Shown one piece after another: positions 31,737 to 39,658 of a DNA stretch of 64,000 nucleotides. The position numbers and the translations under genes were made by a program. Within the stretch, counting starts at the first letter, position 1. Each line of letters starts with the position of its first letter. The DNA is from Abyssalbus ytuae. GTDB taxonomy: Bacteria > Bacteroidota > Bacteroidia > Flavobacteriales > Flavobacteriaceae. The notes beneath the pieces are model-generated. The model searched no databases. It was not told where the DNA came from and saw nothing but the letters and a program-made list of their open reading frames with translations. The stretch is taken from assembly GCF_022807975.1 (NCBI RefSeq), contig NZ_CP094358.1, forward strand, positions 1,054,001 to 1,118,000. Direction: 5' to 3'.

Positions 31737-33119
31737 ATGAATATAAAAAATAAAATAAAGCATATTTACAACCTTTGTATAGCCCTTACTTTTATAGGGC
31801 TTACAGGTTGCGATAATGAGGACGATACCTCTTCTCCGACTGAAATACTTGTTTTTAAATTAAACAATGAGGCCTTTACCGATAATACCGAAAACGTACC
31901 CGTTAACAGTACATTCGAAATGATTTTCTCATCGCCGGTAATTGCCGATAAATTCGAAGGTGCTTTTCATGTAAAAGCAGGTACCGATAATATCCCTTAT
32001 ACTGTTCAATATCAAAATCAATCATCAAAAGTATTGGTCGATATCAAGGATATGTCTTATAGCACCAGCCATACCATCGGGATAAAAGCAGGAGAAATAG
32101 GCGAAAAAGGAAAAGTTCTTACAAATGACTTACTTTTCAATTTCAAAACAAAGGCTGCAAATACCAAAACCCCTTGCCTTACTGCTTCAGACAATTGCAC
32201 GCAACAATTAAGTTTTACCGATAATGCAGATGCTTCTCTCACCTTCGATATGTATTCTAATTATGATTTTGTAGATGATTCGGAATTTGTATGGGATTTT
32301 ATAAAACAGGTAGTTGTGGTGGTTCATGGAGCCGAAAGGAACTCAGATGAATATTTTAACTATATGGTAAATTCTTTAAGAAGTTTGGAACTGGAAGAAA
32401 CCACTCTTATCATTGCCCCTCATTTTGAGGATAAAGATACCGCACCGGCCAATGGTTTAGTTTGGAATGATTCGAGATGGAGGGAAGGTGTCAATGCCGC
32501 TAATAATAATTCGGCAATAAGTTCATTTACAGTAATGGACAGCATCGTAAACAGAATTTCAAACCTGGAGAAATTTCCAAATCTCAAAACAGTATTTATT
32601 GCCGGTCATTCTTCGGGAGCTGCCTATGTACAACATTATGCACTGGCAAACAAAGTTCACGATTTGCATACTCAGATAGATTTTCAATATATAGTGGCAA
32701 ACAGCCAGTATTTCTATTATCCTGACGGAATGCGTTATGATGAAATAGGCCTGAGTTTCTACACCCCAACTGACTGCAACGGATATAATTACTGGCCTTA
32801 CGGATTTGAGTTTGCGGTACCATATCTTGACGGAACAGATGCCAATACTATTTCAAACCAGATGGTAACCAGGAATACTGTTTACTTTTTGGGTACCGAT
32901 GACACCTCTACAAGTGGTTCTCTTAATACTACAGAGTGTCAGGCTACTTTATTAGGTTCAAACCGATTTACAAGAGGCGAGAATATGTTCAGCTATATGG
33001 AAAGGTTTTATGGGGCCACACATAAGCATAAGAAAATTATCGTACAAAATATTGGCCATGACGGAGATGGCATGTTCAATTCCCCGGAGTTCAAACAATT
33101 TATGTTGGAGTTCCAATAA
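31737..33119 (+). CDS. Surface lipoprotein with alpha/beta-hydrolase domain
   Basis: 460 residues. Lipobox LTGC (Cys25) followed by acidic DNEDD. An N-terminal Big_5 Ig-like domain matches that of the preceding protein. The rest is an alpha/beta hydrolase: VVVVHGAERNSDEYF near the oxyanion loop, the nucleophile elbow GHSSGA (Ser292), a candidate acid in FLGTDDTS and a candidate His in NIGHDGDGMF. Conserved Cys (TDCNGYNYW, TTECQAT) may form disulfides. It is likely an esterase or related hydrolase anchored at the cell surface, the last gene of the SusCD locus. It ends at a strong terminator. The true substrate is not evident. Confidence 0.8.
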   Translation: MNIKNKIKHIYNLCIALTFIGLTGCDNEDDTSSPTEILVFKLNNEAFTDNTENVPVNSTFEMIFSSPVIADKFEGAFHVKAGTDNIPYTVQYQNQSSKVLVDIKDMSYSTSHTIGIKAGEIGEKGKVLTNDLLFNFKTKAANTKTPCLTASDNCTQQLSFTDNADASLTFDMYSNYDFVDDSEFVWDFIKQVVVVVHGAERNSDEYFNYMVNSLRSLELEETTLIIAPHFEDKDTAPANGLVWNDSRWREGVNAANNNSAISSFTVMDSIVNRISNLEKFPNLKTVFIAGHSSGAAYVQHYALANKVHDLHTQIDFQYIVANSQYFYYPDGMRYDEIGLSFYTPTDCNGYNYWPYGFEFAVPYLDGTDANTISNQMVTRNTVYFLGTDDTSTSGSLNTTECQATLLGSNRFTRGENMFSYMERFYGATHKHKKIIVQNIGHDGDGMFNSPEFKQFMLEFQ

Positions 33120-33150
33120 TCTTACCCCAAACTTTAACCAGTTTTTAGCT

Positions 33151-33187
33151 AATGGGTGGTCTTTAAAAGGACCACCCATTTCTTTTT
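33151..33187 (+). terminator. Terminator of the SusCD locus
   Basis: Perfect 11-bp stem (33151-33161 with 33170-33180) followed by TTCTTTTTT. It closes the six-gene locus and separates it from convergent lipB. Confidence 0.9.
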
Positions 33188-33239
33188 TATTTATACAAAA
33201 GACTCTCTAAACTTTTTAGGAAAGTACTGATAAACCGGG

Positions 33240-33959
33240 CTAAGCTTCAGTTTTAATTTTCTCCGATAATTCTGCCTCAAACAACAAAGAAAAGTGCTGT
33301 AACAGTTTGGCTTTAACTTCATTTACTGGCACCTCTTTTTTACCTAATTCAACATTTAAAGAAGTAACTGCTTTACCTCGTATGCCACAAGGAATGATAT
33401 TGTCAAAATACCCTAAATCGGTATTTACATTTAATGCAAACCCATGCATGGTTACCCAACGTGATGCTCTTACTCCCATAGCACAAATTTTACGGGCAAA
33501 GGGAGTACCAACATCCAGCCATACCCCTGTTTCTCCTTCACTTCTCATTCCTTTTAACCCGTATTCCTGCAGGGTAAGTATAATAACCTCTTCTAAAAAC
33601 CTCAGGTATTTATGAATATCAGTAAAAAAATTGTCAAGGTCTAAAATAGGATATCCTACTATTTGCCCTGGGCCGTGATAAGTAATATCCCCACCCCTGT
33701 TTATTTTGTAAAATGTGGCACCTTTAGCGGCAAGTTGTCCTTCATTGAGAAGCATATTACTAATGTCGCCGCTCTTACCCAAAGTATATACATGAGGATG
33801 CTCTACAAAAAGAAAATAATTTGGAGTATCAATATTTAAATTCTCCCTCCTGTTTTTTATTTTTAAATCGACAATTCCTTTAAAAAGGCTTTCCTGATAA
33901 TCCCAGGTTTCCTTGTAGTCCTTGTAGCCTAAATCCTGTACTTCTACTTTCTTTTTCAT
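33240..33959 (-). CDS. lipB: Octanoyl-[ACP]:protein N-octanoyltransferase
   Basis: Transfers octanoyl from ACP to lipoyl domains, the first step of lipoate synthesis. The family motifs are present: HPHVYTLGKSGD, RGGDITYHGPGQIVGYPILDL, GVWLDVGTPFARKICAMGVRASRWVT, HGFALNVNTDLGYFDNIIPCGIRGKAVTSL with the conserved Cys. The ATG at 33959 (MKKKVEVQDLGYKD) gives 239 residues. A GTG two codons upstream is inside a -7-like box (TATCTTTG, 33965-33972), so it is rejected; the box would place transcription start near the ATG, implying a very short or absent leader. Single-gene unit, convergent with the SusCD locus. Confidence 0.95.
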   Translation of the reverse strand: MKKKVEVQDLGYKDYKETWDYQESLFKGIVDLKIKNRRENLNIDTPNYFLFVEHPHVYTLGKSGDISNMLLNEGQLAAKGATFYKINRGGDITYHGPGQIVGYPILDLDNFFTDIHKYLRFLEEVIILTLQEYGLKGMRSEGETGVWLDVGTPFARKICAMGVRASRWVTMHGFALNVNTDLGYFDNIIPCGIRGKAVTSLNVELGKKEVPVNEVKAKLLQHFSLLFEAELSEKIKTEA

Positions 33960-33964
33960 AGCCA

Positions 33965-33972
33965 CAAAGATA
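33965..33972 (-). promoter_or_regulatory. -7 box directly before lipB
   Basis: TATCTTTG, 5 bases before the lipB ATG. No -33 TTG at the right distance, so support is partial. Confidence 0.4.
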
Positions 33973-34028
33973 GGGAGATTTATCGGGAAGAGCTTAATAA
34001 ATACAATTTACACCCTCAACACAAAAAA

Positions 34029-34388
34029 TTAAGAAAACAGTTGCTTTAACCGGGCTAACACATCCAATCCATGCCTGTTTTGCGCATACAAAACAAACAA
34101 TATGAATAGGGCAAAAATAAAACTAACATAAAGTCCTATATTCCGGGCGGAAGAAACCCTTTTTCCTGTATTCACATATACTTTAGACACTTTTCCTATC
34201 CACTTGCTTAAGAAATTAAAAAGAGGAAAAAAAACAATAAGTGTAGCCAGCATGCCTATTACTACCGACTTATAAGTGGGCTCCTCATAATAGGATTTAA
34301 TAAGTTTTAGCAAATACTCATTAATTAAAGAAGCACTTAAAATGGAAATTACCAAAGCAGCATATTTGGTTTGTCTTCTTGTGTTCAT
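34029..34388 (-). CDS. Small inner-membrane protein of unknown function
   Basis: 119 residues, no signal peptide cleavage site. Three hydrophobic segments are visible: about 9-27 (AALVISILSASLINEYLLK), 42-60 (VVIGMLATLIVFFPLFNFL) and 88-104 (LYVSFIFALFILFVLYA), with basic loops between. No family is recognised. It lies between lipB and a lipoprotein gene on the same strand, separated from the latter by a terminator at 34424-34451, so it has its own promoter or relies on read-through. Confidence 0.65.
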   Translation of the reverse strand: MNTRRQTKYAALVISILSASLINEYLLKLIKSYYEEPTYKSVVIGMLATLIVFFPLFNFLSKWIGKVSKVYVNTGKRVSSARNIGLYVSFIFALFILFVLYAQNRHGLDVLARLKQLFS

Positions 34389-34423
34389 GTTTAAAAATTT
34401 AGGTAGCTAAATATATTATAAAA

Positions 34424-34451
34424 AAAGAAAAGTGGCATTTAGCCACTTTTC
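34424..34451 (-). terminator. Terminator after the lipoprotein gene at 34458
   Basis: 10-bp stem (34427-34436 with 34442-34451), loop ATTTA, with an A run on one side and a T run on the other, so it can act in either direction. Minus is the expected one. Confidence 0.8.
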
Positions 34452-34457
34452 TTTTTT

Positions 34458-35201
34458 TTAATCTTCAAGCTTCACTTCTAAATTCAGCATTTCAGGGTCT
34501 TTTAAGTAATCCATAAAGGAAACTTCTATTTTAAAGCTTTTCCTGTCTGCGCTAAACATGGCATTTTCATTGGACACCGATTTTACCGGTTTGGGAAAAT
34601 GGTAATTTAAAACATAGCTCGACGAAGACAACATCATTTCCGCCTCTCCGAGACTGTCCATTGCCTGTTGGTGCAGTTCTTTGTCAACTATTATTGCTTT
34701 TCTTTTAAATACACCTTTTTTAAAAGTATACTCCATTTTTGTACCGCCTCCGTTACCAAATGATGAAAAAGGATTATCGGCAGATTGATTTTCTTTTTTT
34801 AACGAATTGGCCTTGTTCATAGCTGCCATCATATCCTGCAACTCATTCACATTATTAAATTCGGTAAATAAGTCAAACTTCATTTGTTGCTCCTGAGGAT
34901 TCATGAGCATGTGCATGGTAAATTTTTCAAGCGACTTTAAAGCTTCCTGTTCCTCCTTTGGCAACTTAGCTATACTGTCCTTTTTTTCTTTAAAAAAATC
35001 TTTAAAAACAATAGTTGAGTCTATAACCTCTTCCTTTCCTTCTTTCGCCATAGCGTCTCCTCCCATTTTCATGAGTTCGGAGCCGTCAAATACAAAAGAC
35101 ATTTTTCCGGTTCCGTCATCATTTATATAAATATTTTCAGAAAACTGGCAACTGGTAAGTGTTACTACGAGGCATAGAACAAGTAGATAAATTTTTTTCA
35201 T
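34458..35201 (-). CDS. Lipoprotein of unknown function
   Basis: 247 residues. Lipobox TLTSC (Cys18) with QFSENIYINDDGTGKMSFVFDGSELM after it. The middle is helical and charged (KEKKDSIAKLPKEEQEALKSLEKF), the C-terminal half beta-like. The start NIYINDDGTGKM resembles small flavobacterial periplasmic lipoproteins without known role. It starts 6 bp downstream of the small YqaE/Pmp3 gene, so they probably share a transcript. No catalytic motif is visible. Confidence 0.75.
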   Translation of the reverse strand: MKKIYLLVLCLVVTLTSCQFSENIYINDDGTGKMSFVFDGSELMKMGGDAMAKEGKEEVIDSTIVFKDFFKEKKDSIAKLPKEEQEALKSLEKFTMHMLMNPQEQQMKFDLFTEFNNVNELQDMMAAMNKANSLKKENQSADNPFSSFGNGGGTKMEYTFKKGVFKRKAIIVDKELHQQAMDSLGEAEMMLSSSSYVLNYHFPKPVKSVSNENAMFSADRKSFKIEVSFMDYLKDPEMLNLEVKLED

Positions 35202-35207
35202 GGTTTT

Positions 35208-35363
35208 TTAATTAGGATTATTTAAAATTATTAATGCGGCAATAACTCCGGGCACCCAACCACATAACCACAAAATAAATACAATTATTATTGATCCGCA
35301 ACCTTTATCCAACACTGCAAGGGGCGGACAAATAATTGACAATAATACTCTCCATATGCTCAT
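35208..35363 (-). CDS. YqaE/Pmp3-family small membrane protein
   Basis: 51 residues read directly from the minus strand (start ATG at 35361-35363, stop at 35208-35210). The sequence MSIWRVLLSIICPPLAVLDK is followed by GCGSIIIVFILWLCGWVPGV, the two-helix pattern of the YqaE/Pmp3 family with the CPPLAV motif and the WVPGVIAA second helix. Eukaryotic Pmp3 affects membrane potential and salt tolerance; the bacterial role is unsettled. It lies 6 bp before the lipoprotein gene at 34458-35201, probably co-transcribed. Confidence 0.85.
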   Translation of the reverse strand: MSIWRVLLSIICPPLAVLDKGCGSIIIVFILWLCGWVPGVIAALIILNNPN

Positions 35364-35443
35364 TTGTTGTGTTTAATTGATGAATGCCTGTTTGACGAAG
35401 ATATTCTTTTTTTGTTACACTCTAAAATCAATTAATTTTCAAA

Positions 35444-35474
35444 TTGATTCCTACCCTATTTGTCATTATCTTTG
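35444..35474 (+). promoter_or_regulatory. lysS promoter
   Basis: TTG (35444-35446), 20-nt spacer, TATCTTTG (35467-35474): full Bacteroidota promoter. Transcription would start near 35480, leaving a leader of about 20 nt before the ATG at 35499 and excluding the upstream in-frame ATG at 35460. Confidence 0.75.
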
Positions 35475-35498
35475 CAGGCTTTAAATAATAAGTATATT

Positions 35499-37190
35499 AT
35501 GCAACTTTCAGAACAGGAATTAATCCGCAGGGAAAAACTTGAAAAACTTCGTGAATTTGGCATTAACCCATATCCGGCTGCCCTATACCCCGTTAATCAT
35601 ACTTCTAAACAGATAAAAGAAAACTTTACAGAGGGAAAAAAGGTAGTTATTGCCGGCAGGTTAATGTCCCGACGTATTCAGGGAAAAGCCTCTTTTGCCG
35701 AGTTGCAGGATAGTAACGGACGTATTCAGGTTTATTTTAACCGCGACGAAATTTGTCCGGGAGAAGATAAAACCCTATACAACGAAATTTATAAAAAACT
35801 ACTTGACATTGGTGATTTTATAGGTGTTGAAGGAGAATTGTTTACCACCCAGGTAGGAGAAAAAACCGTAATGGTAAAAAACTTTACAGTACTAAGTAAA
35901 ACTTTAAGGCCATTGCCATTACCTAAGGTTGACAGTGAAGGAAAGATATATGACGAGTTTAATGATGCCGAACAAAGGTACAGAATGCGGTATGTTGACC
36001 TGGTTGTAAATCCGCAGGTAAAAGAAGTGTTTGTAAAACGTACAAAACTTTTTAATGCCATGCGTGAGTTTTTTAACGAAAAAGGATATTTTGAAGTAGA
36101 AACCCCCATATTACAACCCATCCCCGGGGGGGCGGCAGCAAGGCCTTTTATTACCCATCACAACTCGCTGGACATTCCTTTATATATGCGTATAGCCAAT
36201 GAATTGTACTTAAAAAGATTAATAGTAGGAGGTTTTGACGGTGTTTACGAGTTTTCTAAAAATTTCCGTAATGAAGGAATGGACAGAACCCATAATCCTG
36301 AATTTACAGCGATGGAAATTTATGTAGCCTATAAAGATTACAACTGGATGATGGAGTTTACCGAAAACCTGCTTCAACACTGTGCATTGGCGGTTAACGG
36401 AACAACAAAAGCCACCTTTGGGGAACACGAAATTGATTTTAAAGCCCCCTACCCAAGAGTTACCATGACCGAGGCTATTAAAAAATTCACAGGTTTTGAT
36501 ATAACCGGAAAAACCGAAGACCAGATCAGGGAAGCAGCCGTTAATTTAGGTGTGGAGGTAGATGAAACCATGGGCAAAGGAAAACTTATTGATGAGATAT
36601 TTGGTGAAAAATGTGAAGGCAATTTTATTCAGCCTACTTTCATAACCGATTATCCCAGGGAGATGAGCCCCCTGTGTAAAGTTCACAGAGAAAATCCTGA
36701 TTTAACCGAAAGGTTTGAACTCATGGTATGCGGTAAGGAAATTGCCAATGCCTATTCCGAACTTAACGACCCCATAGACCAGCGTCAACGATTTGAAGAA
36801 CAGCTTAAACTCTCTGAAAAAGGCGATGACGAAGCTATGTTTATTGATCAGGACTTTTTAAGGGCCTTAGAATATGGAATGCCGCCCACTTCCGGGCTTG
36901 GTATTGGTATGGACAGGCTTATTATGTTTTTAACAAACAACCAGTCTATACAAGAAGTTTTGTTCTTTCCGCAAATGAAACCCGAGAAAAAGCAAGTAGA
37001 ACTTAAAGACAATGAAAAAGTAATTTACGATATCGTAAAAAAGAATAAAACAATGCAACTGGCAGAGTTAAAAAACTCTTCCGGATTAAGTAATAAAGCA
37101 TGGGATAAAGGCATTAAAGGACTTACCAAACTTGGCCTGGTAAAAGTGAAAAAAGAAGAGGATAATTTAATTTGTGAAGTCCAGGAATAA
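35499..37190 (+). CDS. lysS: Lysyl-tRNA synthetase, class II
   Basis: Charges tRNA-Lys with lysine. 563 residues from 35499 (MQLSEQELIRREKLEKLREF). The N-terminal OB-fold anticodon-binding domain (KVVIAGRLMSRRIQGKASFAELQD) is followed by the class II core: motif 1 (YFEVETPILQPIPGGAAARP), motif 2 (KNFRNEGMDRTHNPEFTAME) and motif 3 (GLGIGMDRLIMFL). A C-terminal extension of about 65 residues after FFPQMKPEK looks like a small winged-helix unit (MQLAELKNSSGLSNKAWDKG), seen in Bacteroidota LysS. The start is fixed by the promoter; the ATG at 35460 lies upstream of the predicted transcript. Confidence 0.96.
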   Translation: MQLSEQELIRREKLEKLREFGINPYPAALYPVNHTSKQIKENFTEGKKVVIAGRLMSRRIQGKASFAELQDSNGRIQVYFNRDEICPGEDKTLYNEIYKKLLDIGDFIGVEGELFTTQVGEKTVMVKNFTVLSKTLRPLPLPKVDSEGKIYDEFNDAEQRYRMRYVDLVVNPQVKEVFVKRTKLFNAMREFFNEKGYFEVETPILQPIPGGAAARPFITHHNSLDIPLYMRIANELYLKRLIVGGFDGVYEFSKNFRNEGMDRTHNPEFTAMEIYVAYKDYNWMMEFTENLLQHCALAVNGTTKATFGEHEIDFKAPYPRVTMTEAIKKFTGFDITGKTEDQIREAAVNLGVEVDETMGKGKLIDEIFGEKCEGNFIQPTFITDYPREMSPLCKVHRENPDLTERFELMVCGKEIANAYSELNDPIDQRQRFEEQLKLSEKGDDEAMFIDQDFLRALEYGMPPTSGLGIGMDRLIMFLTNNQSIQEVLFFPQMKPEKKQVELKDNEKVIYDIVKKNKTMQLAELKNSSGLSNKAWDKGIKGLTKLGLVKVKKEEDNLICEVQE

Positions 37191-37221
37191 GAAAGAAAGA
37201 ATAACCTTATACCCGAAATTA

Positions 37222-37270
37222 AAAACGGCGCACTCCTGAAATCCCATTCAAAAGTGCGCCGTTTTCATAT
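37222..37270 (+). terminator. lysS terminator
   Basis: Perfect 13-bp GC-rich stem (37222-37234 with 37253-37265) with an 18-nt loop; the outer A/T pairs provide the T run. Confidence 0.85.
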
Positions 37271-37539
37271 AATATCTCCAATACCCTTCATGTTTTAACC
37301 ATATTAAAAATAAACCCATTACACACTCATGTACAGGATTTAATCTGCCTAAAAAATCTTCAACTTCATAAAGCATTTCTAAAAAAAATGTTCTCTGGTT
37401 CCTCCATACATGAATAAAAAAAGTGCTTTTCCCTTCAAAAATTTCAAAAAATAAGCAACAAAAAAATTTTCGTGGTTATCAATTTAACAGAATATAGTTA
37501 GAAATTTAACACTTTATGCTTATTATTCTTGTAAAATGT

Positions 37540-37745
37540 AGCTACGAAACAAATATTTCGTAAGCATAAAATAACAAAAACCTAAGCACAAAAGGAAAGA
37601 TTCCTACCTAACGCTTAATAAAAACATAGTTACGAAACAAAAAACTTCTAATTACAAAAAGAAAATCCCCTAACTAGAAAATAATCATTTTGTAGTTACA
37701 AAAAAAAATTTTGTAAGCACGAAAAAAAATTTCGTAAGCACAAAA
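37540..37745. repeat. Degenerate tandem array of short palindromic units
   Basis: Units of roughly 18-26 nt that open with TAAGCAC or a variant (37561, 37583, 37714, 37735). Several contain a small hairpin: TACGAAA/TTTCGTA (37543-37562), TTACAAAA/TTTTGTAA (37696-37716), ACGAAA/TTTCGT (37719-37735). The last two units keep a strict 21-nt period; the middle ones are eroded. No coding sense in any frame. Confidence 0.55.
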
Positions 37746-37822
37746 TCGGGAAATATACAGGTAAAAACTTTACGAAAAGTAAGGGAAAACCTTAATAAAT
37801 TACGGGATGGTTTTTTGAAATT

Positions 37823-38263
37823 TTAGGATTGAAATATTGAAAAGGAAATTGTAGAAAGTGAAACGCCGGGGTAATTGAAAGAAGTAGGAGATTTATAAGA
37901 GGTAAGGAAGTTAAGCCTGCTATTAGTTTTACTGCCGGGTGCAGAGACAGCATTTTGATTTTTAACGGAAGAGATGGTTACTTCATGCACAGTATTATGG
38001 CCATGGTTATAGTGGCTCATACCCATGGAAAAGGGTTCCTCAACGGATGTACTTTCGGAACAAGATTCTACAAAAAACATCTTTTTAAAGATGCAGATAG
38101 AATAATTTACTACATAAAGGCCTACAGTAATAAGTTTGTTTAAGAAGAAAATAATAAAGAAAGACAAGATATATGAAAGATACCCCGATAGAAACCGGCC
38201 GGTGTGAGGACCGACAGTAGCGGAAGCATTCAGCTTTTCATCTAACGTATATTCTTTGTTCAT
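37823..38263 (-). CDS. Hypothetical membrane protein with His/Cys-rich loop
   Basis: 146 residues; one hydrophobic segment at about 27-52 (GYLSYILSFFIIFFLNKLITVGLYVV). After it come CIFKKMFFVESCSES and SMGMSHYNHGHNTVHEVTIS, with several His near two Cys, which could bind metal, and a Ser/Thr-rich tail. It is isolated, beside the gene-free repeat region, and I recognise no family. The frame is open for 146 codons in AT-rich DNA, so it is probably but not certainly a gene. Confidence 0.45.
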   Translation of the reverse strand: MNKEYTLDEKLNASATVGPHTGRFLSGYLSYILSFFIIFFLNKLITVGLYVVNYSICIFKKMFFVESCSESTSVEEPFSMGMSHYNHGHNTVHEVTISSVKNQNAVSAPGSKTNSRLNFLTSYKSPTSFNYPGVSLSTISFSIFQS

Positions 38264-38549
38264 AATGGCAGTGAAGATACTTTTTACTTGAAAAAGACCA
38301 AAAAAGCAGGGGTATACAAAAGGTTACGGGAGGGAAGATTTACAATTTTTGAATTACGATTTGAAGGATACAGGACGGATGTTGTGTTAATTCATTGAAT
38401 TTGTTGAGTCGTTAATTGAATTTTGATGCTTGATGATTTGGAATTTAAAAAAAGACAGATGACCGGTAACCGATAACAGATGCAATAAATACGATTTACA
38501 ATGCGAAACTTCGTCCTTCTAACTCTTCTTAATTAGAAGCTGATGAAGA

Positions 38550-38891
38550 TTAAAAATAAACCAATTTTCTCACGGGTTTATTAATTGTAATACAATTTAG
38601 TTCCGGCTTTTCATAATTTAAATAAGCATATAAAGGTGCTTTTTCTTCACTCATCTTTACATAATCTTCCATTTTGGAAAAAGGTTCAAATACTACACCC
38701 AGTTTATATACCTTGATGAATTCCGGATCGGGCAAATTCTTCTTATCATCCAAAAAATAGACCAGAAAACGATAGTCGCCGCCCGAACACACCATATGTC
38801 CCCTTGCCTTTATTTCTTTATCATGCCAATAAATAGACGTTAATTCTTTATTTACCGAACAGGATTCTACTAAAAAAGATTTACCAGTCAT
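38550..38891 (-). CDS. Hypothetical protein
   Basis: 113 residues, soluble, no signal peptide. It begins MTGKSFLVESCSVNKELTSIYWHDKEIKARGHMVCSGGDYRFLVYFLDDKK and ends ELNCITINKPVRKLVYF. The mix of short strands and charged turns suggests a small globular domain; no family recognised. A TATATTTG -7-like box lies at 38914-38921, 22 bases before the start, which supports a real transcript. No neighbour suggests a role. Confidence 0.6.
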   Translation of the reverse strand: MTGKSFLVESCSVNKELTSIYWHDKEIKARGHMVCSGGDYRFLVYFLDDKKNLPDPEFIKVYKLGVVFEPFSKMEDYVKMSEEKAPLYAYLNYEKPELNCITINKPVRKLVYF

Positions 38892-39161
38892 AGTTTATTT
38901 TTAAAAGATGAAACAAATATATTTTTAGCAGGAAAAAAATCCGCAGGTGAAAAACTGTGAATTTAAAGGGGCTTTTTCCTGAGAATTTAATAATTTTCTC
39001 ATCTTTTAACACGGAAGAAAGAAATTTTAACAGTTTTAAACCATTAATTTTCATATACTTGTGAAAATAATTGAATAGGTTTTTTCATATTAATTTTAGT
39101 TGCCCCAAATAAAACTAAAAATATTACTTATGAAATCACCTCTACCCTAAACCTACTTATT

Positions 39162-39653
39162 ATGAAGAAAGTCTTATTTATATGCCTGTTTGCACTTACC
39201 CTTTATCCTGCATTTTCTCAAAATGTAAAAATTGACGGAAGGTTAAAACACCATCTTGATGATTTTTTTGAATATTGTAACAAATATGGTATTGAATACC
39301 ATGAAAAATTGTTCAAACTAAAGAGTATAGCCGTAGTAGACACGCTTTATACAGCACCCGATGCCTCTACTTTAGGAATGTTGGTAAGAGATAAAAATAA
39401 AAACCCTGAAAGTATTGTAATAAACTGGATCACTTTACTGGATGATGAAATACTAAGAACAGTTGCTTTTCATGAATTCGGGCATTATTTTCTTGATTAT
39501 AAAACTCATGTTTGTGATGACTGCAACAAAATAATGGCAGTGATTAATACAAGTTATTTTGATATTGCCCGGGACTGGGAATATCATGTGAAAATACTTT
39601 TTGAAGAATCGCCTGCCTATGCTGACCGAAAACTTATAGCCAACAAAACATAG
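39162..39653 (+). CDS. Secreted zincin-like protein (HEFGH motif)
   Basis: 163 residues with a signal peptide (MKKVLFICLFALTLYPAFSQ). The sequence LRTVAFHEFGHYFLDYKTHVC contains HExxH (His104, Glu105, His108), the zinc site of zincin metallopeptidases, and is followed by the pair CDDC. A third zinc ligand is not obvious; candidates are Asp or His in the C-terminal NTSYFDIARDWEYHVK. At this size it is a minimal protease or a metal-binding relic. It ends 5 bp from the stop of convergent hemL. Flavobacterial proteins of this kind are annotated only as putative metalloproteases. Confidence 0.7.
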   Translation: MKKVLFICLFALTLYPAFSQNVKIDGRLKHHLDDFFEYCNKYGIEYHEKLFKLKSIAVVDTLYTAPDASTLGMLVRDKNKNPESIVINWITLLDDEILRTVAFHEFGHYFLDYKTHVCDDCNKIMAVINTSYFDIARDWEYHVKILFEESPAYADRKLIANKT

Positions 39654-39658
39654 AACAA

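Larger units (their letters stand above)
37191..37822. other. Gene-free region after lysS
   Basis: 632 bp with no credible ORF. It holds the lysS terminator (37222-37265) and a degenerate repeat array (about 37540-37745). The stretch between (about 37270-37540) is plain AT-rich DNA. Confidence 0.6.

Noticed and set aside
37540-37745. Possible CRISPR array
   Set aside because: Units vary in length and sequence, there are no unique spacers between constant repeats, and no cas gene is in the window.
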